This document shows, in pieces, positions 56,156 to 64,000 of a stretch of 64,000 nt of DNA. Under the pieces are notes generated by a model. That model worked only from the letters and a program-made list of their open reading frames with translations, had not been told where the DNA came from and searched no databases. A program made the translations under genes and the position numbers. Origin of the DNA: Tillandsia leiboldiana (lineage: Eukaryota > Streptophyta > Magnoliopsida > Poales > Bromeliaceae); NCBI GenBank assembly GCA_029204045.2, contig CM055068.1, forward strand, positions 30,517,587 through 30,581,586, written 5' to 3'. Every line of letters starts with the position of its first letter. Positions within the stretch are counted from its first letter, which is position 1.

Positions 56156-57120
56156 TCGCAGCAGCCGCACCAACACAAACCACCAACGACCAAAAAAAAA
56201 AACCAACACTCTAAAAACTGCAAAAAGATACCTCTTTTAAAATCCTTCGCACGCGCCACTCGTCGCGCTCATTCCGCACGGCACCTAGCAGAGGGTCCAC
56301 CATCACAACTCTCAACCATCTCTTCTCTTTCTATCTTTTTCTCCTTCTCTTTCTACTTCTTCTTCTCTTTCTACTTCTTCTCCTCTTTCTTCTCCTTCCA
56401 TTCCTTCCTCTGTTTCACTCTCAATACTCTGCTTGTAAAGAGAATGAAGAAGGTGACGTGGCTAATTAAGGATCACTTAATTAAAAAGGGGCTGAGGGTG
56501 CTACTTAATTAATAGGTTGGAGAAATTTCCAAATTACCCCTCCAACAAAAAAAATATCTCAACCACTTAAAACCATATCACAAATCTCTCTTTCTTTCTC
56601 TAAATTCTTACCTCACAGTCAAAGCTATCAATTTAATTAAATTAATAAAATAATCCATCAAATGCCCCCTTCAACTCACTTTTTGCCCTCGGGGCCTCCG
56701 CACCAGTCCGAAACCTCCCGAACTCATATGTCCAAAGCTTTTTCTCCTCAAAAAGCTCAACCGTGGAGTCGGTGTGCTAAATCCAAAAACCGGCTCCAAA
56801 ATTGTCAGTTCCAACTCACTTTTCGCCTTCGGGTCCTCCGCGTCAGTCCGGAACCTCCCGAACTCTGCTGTAATCATAAAATACACCTTTTCCAAGTGTT
56901 TCCCAATTTTTTCGCACACCACGGTGGAGTCGGTGCTTCCCAAACCAGCCTCTAACGGCGCACAAAGCCCGGAAAACCCCGAACCAAGCTGGGGCTTCCG
57001 CGATGATCCGAATCAACCCGAACTCATCTGCAAACTCAATTGGAACTCGTCCCAAGCAATTCCTCCGCTCCGCGCCATCTTCCGAGGTCGGTAGACTAAC
57101 AGAAGTCCCGGTATTCTACA

Positions 57121-58990
57121 CTCTCCCCTCCTTAAAAAGGGTTTCGTCCTCGAAACCAGAATAAATCCATAATTCAGGAGGGTGTCTCAAACAACTGGGG
57201 ATAGGAGATCCTCAACTCATCCTCAGCTCTCATGTGGTCGTTCTCGCTCATCACGATGGCTCCACTGATCCTTCACTCAAGGTATGATCCGTCTGCACCA
57301 ATCCTCAACTTCACGAGCAAGAATTTGGATCAGCTGCTCCTAATACACAATCTTCGTCCAATTCTAAGCAAGTGACATGGGAAACATGCGGGTGATCAAT
57401 TATACCTCTTCCCGTTAGATAATTCTGCGCGGATCAAACTCCCCGCGTAAACTCAAATCTATATACCCTCACGGATAGTGGCTCCCACCATTCATGGTCT
57501 CCAAATCCAATCTCCAAGCCTTCAATCGGCAAAACTCCCCGGTTGCTCCCTAGCAACTAAAAAGCTCAAGTTCCACCAAAACACTTACACATCCATTCAC
57601 AGGGGAAGAAGTTCAACAACGGGAACAACGCTCAACCCCTAACTCTAAATTTCCAAGCTCCAAAAGTAGCACCCACTAATCGATCATCTCAATCCAAGGT
57701 ACACTGCTCGCCTAAACAAGGCGTCCATGACCATAGAGTCATCGCCGGGATAATCACTACATGATCAATCTTACATCCCGAATAACTCTGTCCATCAGCA
57801 AACATCCACTCCAAGCTAACATCATCTTCAGCTTCATCCTCTCGAAGCTACACTGGCACCACTTACTCTAAAAGCTTCGGTCCTCAGTCGCAATCGTAGG
57901 CTAAGCTAAATCCCAACGGCATCACCTTTCGTTGGGTTCCCTGTCGCTCTTGCAGCTGTAAACACAAGGCTTAACCACAAAACCTTCCGAAGTCAAAATT
58001 CAAAACCTCTCAACTCAGCATACAACTCTTCTCTCTTAGAAGTTGCAGCACTATCCTCAAGTGCTCCTCAAGCTCTATGTCACCTCGGAAATAAATCCAA
58101 ATATCCATGACAGGTACCACTGCTAACCCGTCCAAACCCGGTTGGAACCTACAATTCCTCAAATCATGAAGGCGGCAGGGCATTAGTCAATCCACTTGAC
58201 ATTGCTGTAAGCTCATAATGCCCCTATCGGTTCCTAAAGACCATCAGGGCACAGCCCTCGGCTGTATGGTTCCAGAAAGCTATCAATCTCACAAAGGGCG
58301 TCTGCCAAAATACAAACCAAACCTGTCTGTGCTCGAACCATCATAGAACCCTCACTGTTGTGTACTCACAATGTGGCATCACTGCCGTGTACCAACGGCG
58401 TGGCATCACCCCCGTGTATCAACGGAGTGGCATCATACTGAAGCATCAATCTCTCGGATCTTCACTGTCGTATACCCATGACGCGGTGCTGGGTCACACA
58501 GACCTCTCGATCCATCAGATTCGTAACTGCGCTACCAGCTCTCTATCTATCTTAGTCTTACCGGTGATACCCCAAGGGGTGCCATTGAAGTCGGCGCAGT
58601 TTCCAAAGCCACGTCAATCACTCTCTCGATCTCCACCTCACTAAACGGCGGCTTCAAAATCAGATCTGGTAGACTCTCACTCGAGATCACACGGCGATAA
58701 AAATATTCCTTAGTCCCGGTGCCGTCGTAGGCACCTCCTCTACAGTCGCAAGCCATGCGATACCACCACGACTCAACCTCTGTCGTACTCTAGCTTCCTC
58801 TATAAGCATACTCCTCCTGACCAGGTCCACGGAGGGTCAAAGTCCTCTCTCGGCAAACTAAGACAACATAACGTTGGGATAACCAAACCCTATCCAACCT
58901 CATCTCTGGCCAACACGAAGCTACCCCTACTTCAGTGAAACATGCACAAGCTGTGTCCGCATCAACAAGCTCTAAATCCAAAGACTAAAA
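57121..58990 (-). pseudogene. gypsy-F pol remnants
   Basis: In sense orientation from about 58990: a protease-end remnant (DRVWLSQRYVVLVCRERTLT, 58981-58790), RT fragments with RERKLYAELSKCEF-like and PFGLTNAP-like traces near 58260-57990, and a chromodomain end near 57290-57170. The stop-proximal GAGGACGAAACCC motif and the polypurine tract AAGGAGGGGAGAG adjoin the LTR. RNase H and integrase are not recognisable, so a large internal deletion plus many frameshifts must have occurred. Confidence 0.65.
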
Positions 58991-60121
58991 GGAAGACCAC
59001 ATCAGGTAAGATACAATCCACTATCCTGGTGCCCTCTAACTAGCTGCACATACTCATCCACTAGATGCTGGCGGCCATCGCTCTATCCGTCTCGGTATCA
59101 CGGCTTTATCAGCCTACTGGTAGTCGGATGAACCTCTTCATCCTGAAGGGGTAGTGGGGTGCTGTCGCAAGCGGCAAACCCAAGAGCACTACTCTGGGAC
59201 ACTCTGCCTGAAAATGTCCTAACTATCCACAAGAAAACATCGCCCCTTCCTGAGGTCACACTAAGGCGATGAATGCGGCCCACCGCAGATGACATACTTA
59301 TCCTGACACTGATGCTGGTGCCTATATTATCGAGAACCTCCTGGTCTCTGTCTCGTCTGAGACTCATGACCCTGAGACTGGAATTATGGCAACCTCGATC
59401 CACTCAACTATCCCAAAATCGGCGATATCGGAGGTCTCTCTCTGGAGCTAGTCCCTCGATCACCGTCCCTCTCGGACGTGATCACTGATCCTCGGTCAAT
59501 CCATCGAGCAAGAACAATCGCTGCGTCTAAGGTCGGCGCCCGCCGAGCATGCACAAAGTGATAGATATCTCGATGTAGGCTCCTCTCAAACATAAACAAC
59601 TTCCTGGGCCTCATCCTAGGCGACGTAGGTATCCTGCCCAACAATCGTAGAAACTCGCTCTATGTCATCAACTACGCCCCCGGCGGTCCAACAGTACGAA
59701 CTCGACGCCACCAACTCTCGGCGTCCTTACCCAAAATGCATGACCAAGCGCCCTGATGCCTCTCTTGGATGAACAAATCTTCAACAGCTCTTCCATAGCA
59801 GCGATCCAGTTCTTGGCCTTCCAAGGCTCCAACTCTATCCCGAAATCCACAGGGGATGGTACTGGATGAGGTACAACAACTAATCAGTAAGCTCTCGCTA
59901 CTCCTGCACTAACCACAGTGCAATCTGGGTCCAAGTCGACGATTTCGCGTCCGGAGGTACTACTGACGGTACCCCGGGGAATGTTCTCTGCTCAGACATG
60001 TGCATCACGCGCTCCATGTTCTCTTCCTGACGCCGCATCGCCTCAAATATCTGGGCTACTTGGGCCTGTAACTCACAGACCTTACCCTGCTTTGTCCACT
60101 CAGTCTCCTGCTGTCCGTGCT
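58991..60121 (-). pseudogene. gypsy-F gag remnant, N-terminus cut by gypsy-G
   Basis: Reads as a decayed copy of gypsy-C Gag: ELEPWKAKNWIAAMEELLK (about 59835-59775), then FERSLHRDIYHFVHARRAPT (about 59600-59530) and LARWIDRGSVITSERDGD. Remnants of the zinc-knuckle region follow near 59230 and of the PLPLQDE segment near 59140. Stops and frameshifts are frequent. Confidence 0.8.
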
Positions 60122-60368
60122 TGTAATATCATAGATTTTTGTAACACTTTATACCTGCTGCTAATAAAGTTTTCGTTTAAAGTAAAGAATGTAACGGGTT
60201 TTAATTAAGTCGATAATTTGGAGGTAAGGGTATTTTTTTTGCGATAGAGCTCGGAAAACGGAGAATGGCGGTGCGATCAGATCCGGATTCCGACTTACGG
60301 AACTCCCAGAAAGGGGGTAGAAAGTGATCGCAATGGCTAGGGGGTGCATCAAAATCCGCGTAAGTGAT
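60122..60368 (+). mobile_element. gypsy-G: first 247 bp of a plus-strand gypsy LTR
   Basis: Starts TGTAATATCATAG directly at the break of gypsy-F gag. The stretch GCGATAGAGCTCGG...GGCGGTGCGATCAGATCC matches the sense-strand LTR start region of gypsy-E (minus strand near 44010-43975) and, more weakly, of gypsy-A. It is interrupted at 60369 by copia-C. The remainder must lie right of the window. Confidence 0.75.
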
Positions 60369-61656
60369 TGTTGGGTTATATGTAATAATGGATCTAAATA
60401 GGGGAAAAAAATACCTAGAGGGGGGTGAATAGGTGTAAACAATAAACACTCAAAAAATCATTGCGCAATTAAAACCCAATGCAGAAATATAAATGAACAC
60501 GCAAGATTTTTACGTGGAAAACTCCAAACCGGTGTAAAAAACCACGGGACCGATAACACGGTGAAATCCACTAGAATTAAACACGTACAAGGTGATATAC
60601 CGTACTCACAGACGACTCAATCTTTTCCATACGCTCCTAGTTGATCTTCTCCGCTCGCTCCACAACGCGTCTAGAATCCACGATCTGCTTCCAATGCCGA
60701 ATCCACGGCGTCCAACGTCGAGTCCACGACGTCTGACCGAATTCACGGTCTTCACCCGGTAGCACGCTTCGAATCCACGAACGTACCTCGCTCCGAATCC
60801 ACGAGAGCGGTTGCACCTTGAATCCACAAGGCCACGCGAGTCCACGCGCCGATTTGGGGAAATCGTTGTTTTTTGGGTGGTGATGATCCGCCGAATACTT
60901 AGATCAAAGATAGATAGGAAATACCATCTAAATATTCATTAGTTTGATTCAACTCAAGATGTGAGTATGAAAACCTAGAATCAAACTAATCAATATAGAT
61001 GAAGAAACATAGGGTAATATCTAATGATTTCCTTTCTTCTCTATATGTGGATCTTAGGCCGTATAAAAGATGACGGCTTTTTGGAATAACGGCTTGTATG
61101 TGGATTCCGCCCTAGAAAAAGAATCAAAGGGTCTATTTATAGGTTAGAAACAATTGGAAGGAGATAAGGATCAAAAACTGTCCGTTTCTGGAAATTTTCA
61201 CGACGGCGATCCGAATCGGATTAACTGTGATCCGGATCGTCGTAACGAGTCAGGCAATTCCAGTAAAACAGGGTTCGGGATCCGGATTGTAATGCTCGAT
61301 CCGGATCGTTCATGTATTCCAGCAAATTCCCATGTTCGGGATTCGGATCGAAATGGACTTTGATCCGGATCGGATTTGCCAATGAACAAGCACCCTTCGG
61401 GATCCGGATTGGACTGTCTGATCCAGATCCTGAACATGTCCCATGTTCAGTTCTTGATTTTTATGCAGTAAAAAATTCTTCCAAGTGTTTCTACACTACA
61501 AGAAGTATTCGGATCACCAAAAATATTTAGTTAAACTTACCTGATCCTTTTGAATTCTTCTTTCTTGAGATTGAGGTATATGATCCAAACTTTATTCATC
61601 TTCAATCTTCAAGACTTAACACTTTCACGAAATGCGCCAAAACAAAATCCGTAACA
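60369..61656 (-). repeat. copia-C 3' LTR (1288 bp)
   Basis: Sense TGTTACGGATTTTG...ATAACCCAACA. Motif array at about 61205-61435 (TTCGGGATCCGGATTG, GATCCGGATCG). TATA-like CCTATAAATAGACC at about 61143-61130. Confidence 0.92.
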
Positions 61657-61668
61657 ATCTCCCCCTTT
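61657..61668 (-). other. copia-C polypurine tract
   Basis: Sense AAAGGGGGAGAT at the LTR border. Confidence 0.88.
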
Positions 61669-62346
61669 GGCGGTTTCGTGACAAAACACAGATCCACTAA
61701 AGAAAATTCCAAAAGATATTTTTGTTGCTATCACCATACAACAAAAATTTACAATGGAGATCCAATACATGAGATAAACTCCTAAAACAGACTCTAGACT
61801 TAGACATCTGTACTCTCTGCAAAAAGAAATCATTCTTGACAAAACGAGATCGTTAGATACCTCAAGAATATTTAGCATTCAAAGCCTAACAGAGATAGAG
61901 TTTATGCTCACCATGACATTGAGTAATTCAGATATGTAATAAGATCACAATCAAACATTGACATATCTTCTAAGCAATAAGATTCCAAATGTCATAACTT
62001 TGCTTTGTTAGTAATCAAACAACTTGTTAGTAATAATACATGTCCAAATAGTTAGTCGAATAGTTAGTAGGGACATGCAACAAATCACAAGATAAAACCA
62101 GAAGTTGTGATACTTACCTTTCACCATAGTCAAAGTTCAAGGTTTGTTCAAAGTTCTCACAAAGTTCACTCTAAACTCTCTCCCCCTTTTTGTCACAAAC
62201 TAAGCCAAAAATACAAAATTCTAGGAGAGTTAAGAAGTTCAAAATCAAGAAAAACCTGAGAACTAAAACTAAAGCAAAGTAAAAACAGAGCATTAAAAAT
62301 CTAAAAACTAAAATCCTGCACAAAAGATTAAAAGAAAAACGTGAGG
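61669..62346 (-). other. copia-C tail between extra ORF and polypurine tract
   Basis: AT-rich, homologous to copia-A 9546-10202; nothing else seen. Confidence 0.6.
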
Positions 62347-62943
62347 TCAGTCTGAATCAGAACTAGTGGGATTGGTACAATCCAACTTCTTCAAAATTGC
62401 TTGAAGCATTTTTGACATTGTGGAGCACTTTCTTTTCATCTTATGTTGCTCGGAGATAATCTGTTGGAGATTTGTAGACACACTGTCTTGTTCAGAAGAC
62501 AATCTCCGTTGTTCTTGTCGAATTGAGGACCATACATTCGCTTTTGTCGTGTGTCTCCAGGACGTTGAAGGATGTAGTATAGATCCAGACGGTGCATCTT
62601 GACCTTCAGTCCATGGAGATTCTCGAGGAAGAGAGCGAGCTCTGGCGAGGGGTTTTTCAATCTGAATTCCAGTTCCCCTCGAATTCTTTCGCCTAGTGTA
62701 CTGCTTGGTTGTTGAGGAAGATTTCATCAGCTTCTTGTTCTTCAAATACAACCTATCTTCTTTGTCAACAGCTTGTTGTGCTTGTTTACAAATCTTTTCC
62801 CAGTCTTCTTCATCTGATTCTGAATCATTTTGACAAACTTTCCTTGTCTCATCTTGATTTGAGTCATCTTGTTCTCTTTTTATAGAAGACGCAGTAGGTC
62901 CTACCATTGCTACCAAAAGGAAGATTACCCAGGCGAACGCCAT
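62347..62943 (-). CDS. copia-C extra ORF, short form (198 aa), intact
   Basis: Undamaged ORF with start ATG 62943 and stop TGA. Its hydrophobic N-terminus MAFAWVIFLLVAMVG may be a signal anchor. An acidic stretch (NDSESDEEDWEK), a basic stretch (TRRKNSRGTGIQIEKPLAR), a Ser/Pro-rich linker and a C-terminal probable coiled coil (IRQEQRRLSSEQDSV...) follow, ending SSDSD. It is clearly homologous to copia-A 8985-9545 and to both ends of the copia-B ORF, but lacks the central globular region. The start was chosen because the same hydrophobic N-terminus begins the copia-B form. Function unknown; an envelope-like role is only a conjecture. Confidence 0.75.
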   Translation of the reverse strand: MAFAWVIFLLVAMVGPTASSIKREQDDSNQDETRKVCQNDSESDEEDWEKICKQAQQAVDKEDRLYLKNKKLMKSSSTTKQYTRRKNSRGTGIQIEKPLARARSLPRESPWTEGQDAPSGSILHPSTSWRHTTKANVWSSIRQEQRRLSSEQDSVSTNLQQIISEQHKMKRKCSTMSKMLQAILKKLDCTNPTSSDSD

Positions 62944-62972
62944 TGGTGCAAGTGCGTAATAGATTTAAAGTC

Positions 62973-63355
62973 CTGTGAACAACCACTCAAGAACACGAAA
63001 AAGTTGTTAATTTTCAAAAATTTGAAACATTGTACCCAAACAATCATTATCGTGTAGAGAGACTAAGAATCAAATTAGTTTTGCAAAAAGAATTTTAAAA
63101 ATAGATCAATTGCATGATTTTTAAAAATTCCTATTATATGCCCTAAAACCGAATTTTCAGAAATCGAAGCCCAAAAATTCGTTAATCAAGAGAATACCTA
63201 GCATATAATCAAAACTAATCTACCCAGAGTTCTTATTTCAAAAGAGATTTGACCAAAAACCATTCACAAATGAAAAAGTTTCATGATTTCTACTCATGTT
63301 TTGAGCAAACAAGGAAAAACAGTGAAAAACCGAGATTTTGATCAATAAAACTTAC
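62973..63355 (-). other. candidate leader intron (383 bp), copia-C
   Basis: Sense GTAAGTTTTATTG at 63355, ending GTTGTTCACAG at 62973; the extra ORF ATG lies 30 bases further, as in copia-B. The length is the same in all three copies. Confidence 0.5.
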
Positions 63356-63474
63356 TTGGAATCGAAGAACTCGAGTTTGAAAGGCTCCAAGAAGGATGAA
63401 TTCTAGAGAGAGAAACTCTAGAGTCTTAAGAACAAAAGATTGGAATAAAAGAAATCAAAATCCCTCTTGTTCTA

Positions 63475-63590
63475 ATAAAACCCTAGCCGTGATCCGGATC
63501 GGATCGAGATTTCGATCCGGATCGGCTACCCGCAGGAAACACCTGCGTTCGGGATCCGGATCATTCATGTCCGATCCGGATCGGCTCCAA
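63475..63590 (-). promoter_or_regulatory. candidate internal promoter, copia-C
   Basis: Array of GATCCGGATCGG / TTCGGGATCCGGATC motifs at 63590-63490, followed in sense by GGGTTTTATTAGAAC, a worn TATA-like box (GGGTTTTATAAGAAAC in copia-B). Confidence 0.4.
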
Positions 63591-64000
63591 CTTTTCCTTC
63601 AGAATAATTTAGAAAAATTCAATAAAATCCAGAAAAAGTATGTAAGCATTTAGCACATCAACTTTAAACAAAAATCATCGTTTCATGTCAAGAGAAATAA
63701 ATTATGTTAAATCTATCAATAACATTCAAATAATGACATGAAAATTTACAGAAATTAAAACCTTTAAAGTTGATCAAGTTCAAACACATCCATCATGATC
63801 TTATGAGTACGGCGTTTATCAAATCATTAAAATGGTAAAGAAAATGAATTACCAAGATCAATAGATGTTTGAAATCCCAAATAAATTATATAATGTATCT
63901 AGTCAATCTGTTGAAGAGAGTGGCGCTTTGAGCATCTTTCATTAAAAATCCCACCTTATACCAACCTTGAAATTTGACGGAGTCAAGTATTTCAATCATG
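63591..64000 (-). other. copia-C non-coding stretch towards pol
   Basis: AT-rich, homologous to copia-A 7920-8300; no gene seen before the window edge. Confidence 0.6.

Larger units (their letters stand above)
53355..57120 (-). repeat. gypsy-F 3' LTR (3766 bp)
   Basis: Plus strand TGTCACGCCCCGGGG...GGTATTCTACA. The only uninterrupted LTR of this family here. Contains the hairpin, a (GATA)n run, tandem phrases near 54410-54530, a GC-rich array and CT-rich runs. Small ORFs inside are not credible genes. Confidence 0.88.
53355..60121 (-). mobile_element. gypsy-F: degenerate, internally deleted relative of gypsy-C
   Basis: Starts TGTCACGCCCCGGGG at 53355 within copia-B (left flank TTGCT). A 3.77-kb 3' LTR is followed on the minus strand by only about 3.0 kb of interior, against about 5 kb in gypsy-A. 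It holds remnants of chromodomain, RT, protease and gag. It breaks off inside gag at 60121, where gypsy-G is inserted. Its 5' LTR is not in the window. LTR and gag match gypsy-C best, so it is a second copy of that family in opposite orientation. Confidence 0.85.
60369..64000 (-). mobile_element. copia-C: SIRE/Maximus-type element, 3' part
   Basis: 3' LTR, polypurine tract, extra ORF and leader/promoter-like region in the same order as copia-A and copia-B. It runs off the right edge before pol is reached. Its motif array uses GATCCGGATC forms both in the LTR and before the extra ORF. Confidence 0.9.

Noticed and set aside
57121..60121. A host gene in the region without long ORFs
   Set aside because: Fragments match protease, RT, gag and the 3' motif of the gypsy-C/F family in order, so it is a decayed element interior.

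Overview
The window is intergenic nuclear DNA of a flowering plant, probably one with a large, repeat-rich genome. Nearly every base can be assigned to LTR retrotransposons nested inside one another, and I found no host gene. The evidence for a plant is Tekay/Del-type Ty3-gypsy elements (chromodomain after integrase, 2.5-3.8 kb LTRs, primer site for initiator tRNA-Met), SIRE/Maximus-type Ty1-copia elements (an extra ORF after pol) and a Cassandra-like TRIM carrying 5S rRNA sequence. No tool was run; alignments and boundaries were made by eye.

Layout, with element names used below. The container is gypsy-C (+). Its 5' LTR is visible at 11443-13031 and 23209-24051, its gag at 24349-25049 and 46914-47930, and it continues beyond both edges. 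Inserted in its 5' LTR are copia-A (+, window part 2535-11442) and gypsy-A (-, 13032-23208). Copia-A itself carries the end of gypsy-H (LTR, 1-2534) and the Cassandra-like TRIM (6808-7383). Inserted in gypsy-C gag is gypsy-D (-, 25050-46913; target duplication AACAG), whose 5' LTR is split by gypsy-E (-, 33892-44144; target duplication AGTAG). Inserted further along gypsy-C, at 47931, is copia-B (-). Copia-B is interrupted at 53355 by gypsy-F (-, same family as gypsy-C). Gypsy-F is interrupted at 60122 by gypsy-G (+, only 247 bp of LTR seen), and gypsy-G at 60369 by copia-C (-), which runs off the right edge. The nesting gives a relative insertion order.

Coding capacity is decayed. Gypsy-A and gypsy-E each keep one gag-pol frame, broken by two and three stop codons; gypsy-D has eleven stops and a frameshift; gypsy-F is deleted internally; copia-A has four TGA stops and two frameshifts. 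The only undamaged ORF of note is the copia-C extra ORF (198 aa); the related copia-A ORF (186 aa) is open but has lost its ancestral start codon.

The most interesting signals are non-coding. (1) Every gypsy LTR whose 3' end is visible carries a hairpin close to that end, followed by a GGCGG-TCTG type motif; the stem sequence differs between families but pairing is kept. (2) The three SIRE-type copies share a transcription-unit-like arrangement before the extra ORF: an array of GATCCGGA-type motifs also found in their LTRs, a TATA-like box in two of three, and a leader segment of exactly 383 bp with GTAAGT...CAG ends in two of three. (3) The TRIM with 5S rRNA promoter boxes has identical LTRs, and copia-B supplies its empty site. 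(4) GC-rich tandem arrays inside gypsy LTRs change length between the two LTRs of one element. (5) Stop codons in the gypsy frames are overwhelmingly TAG.
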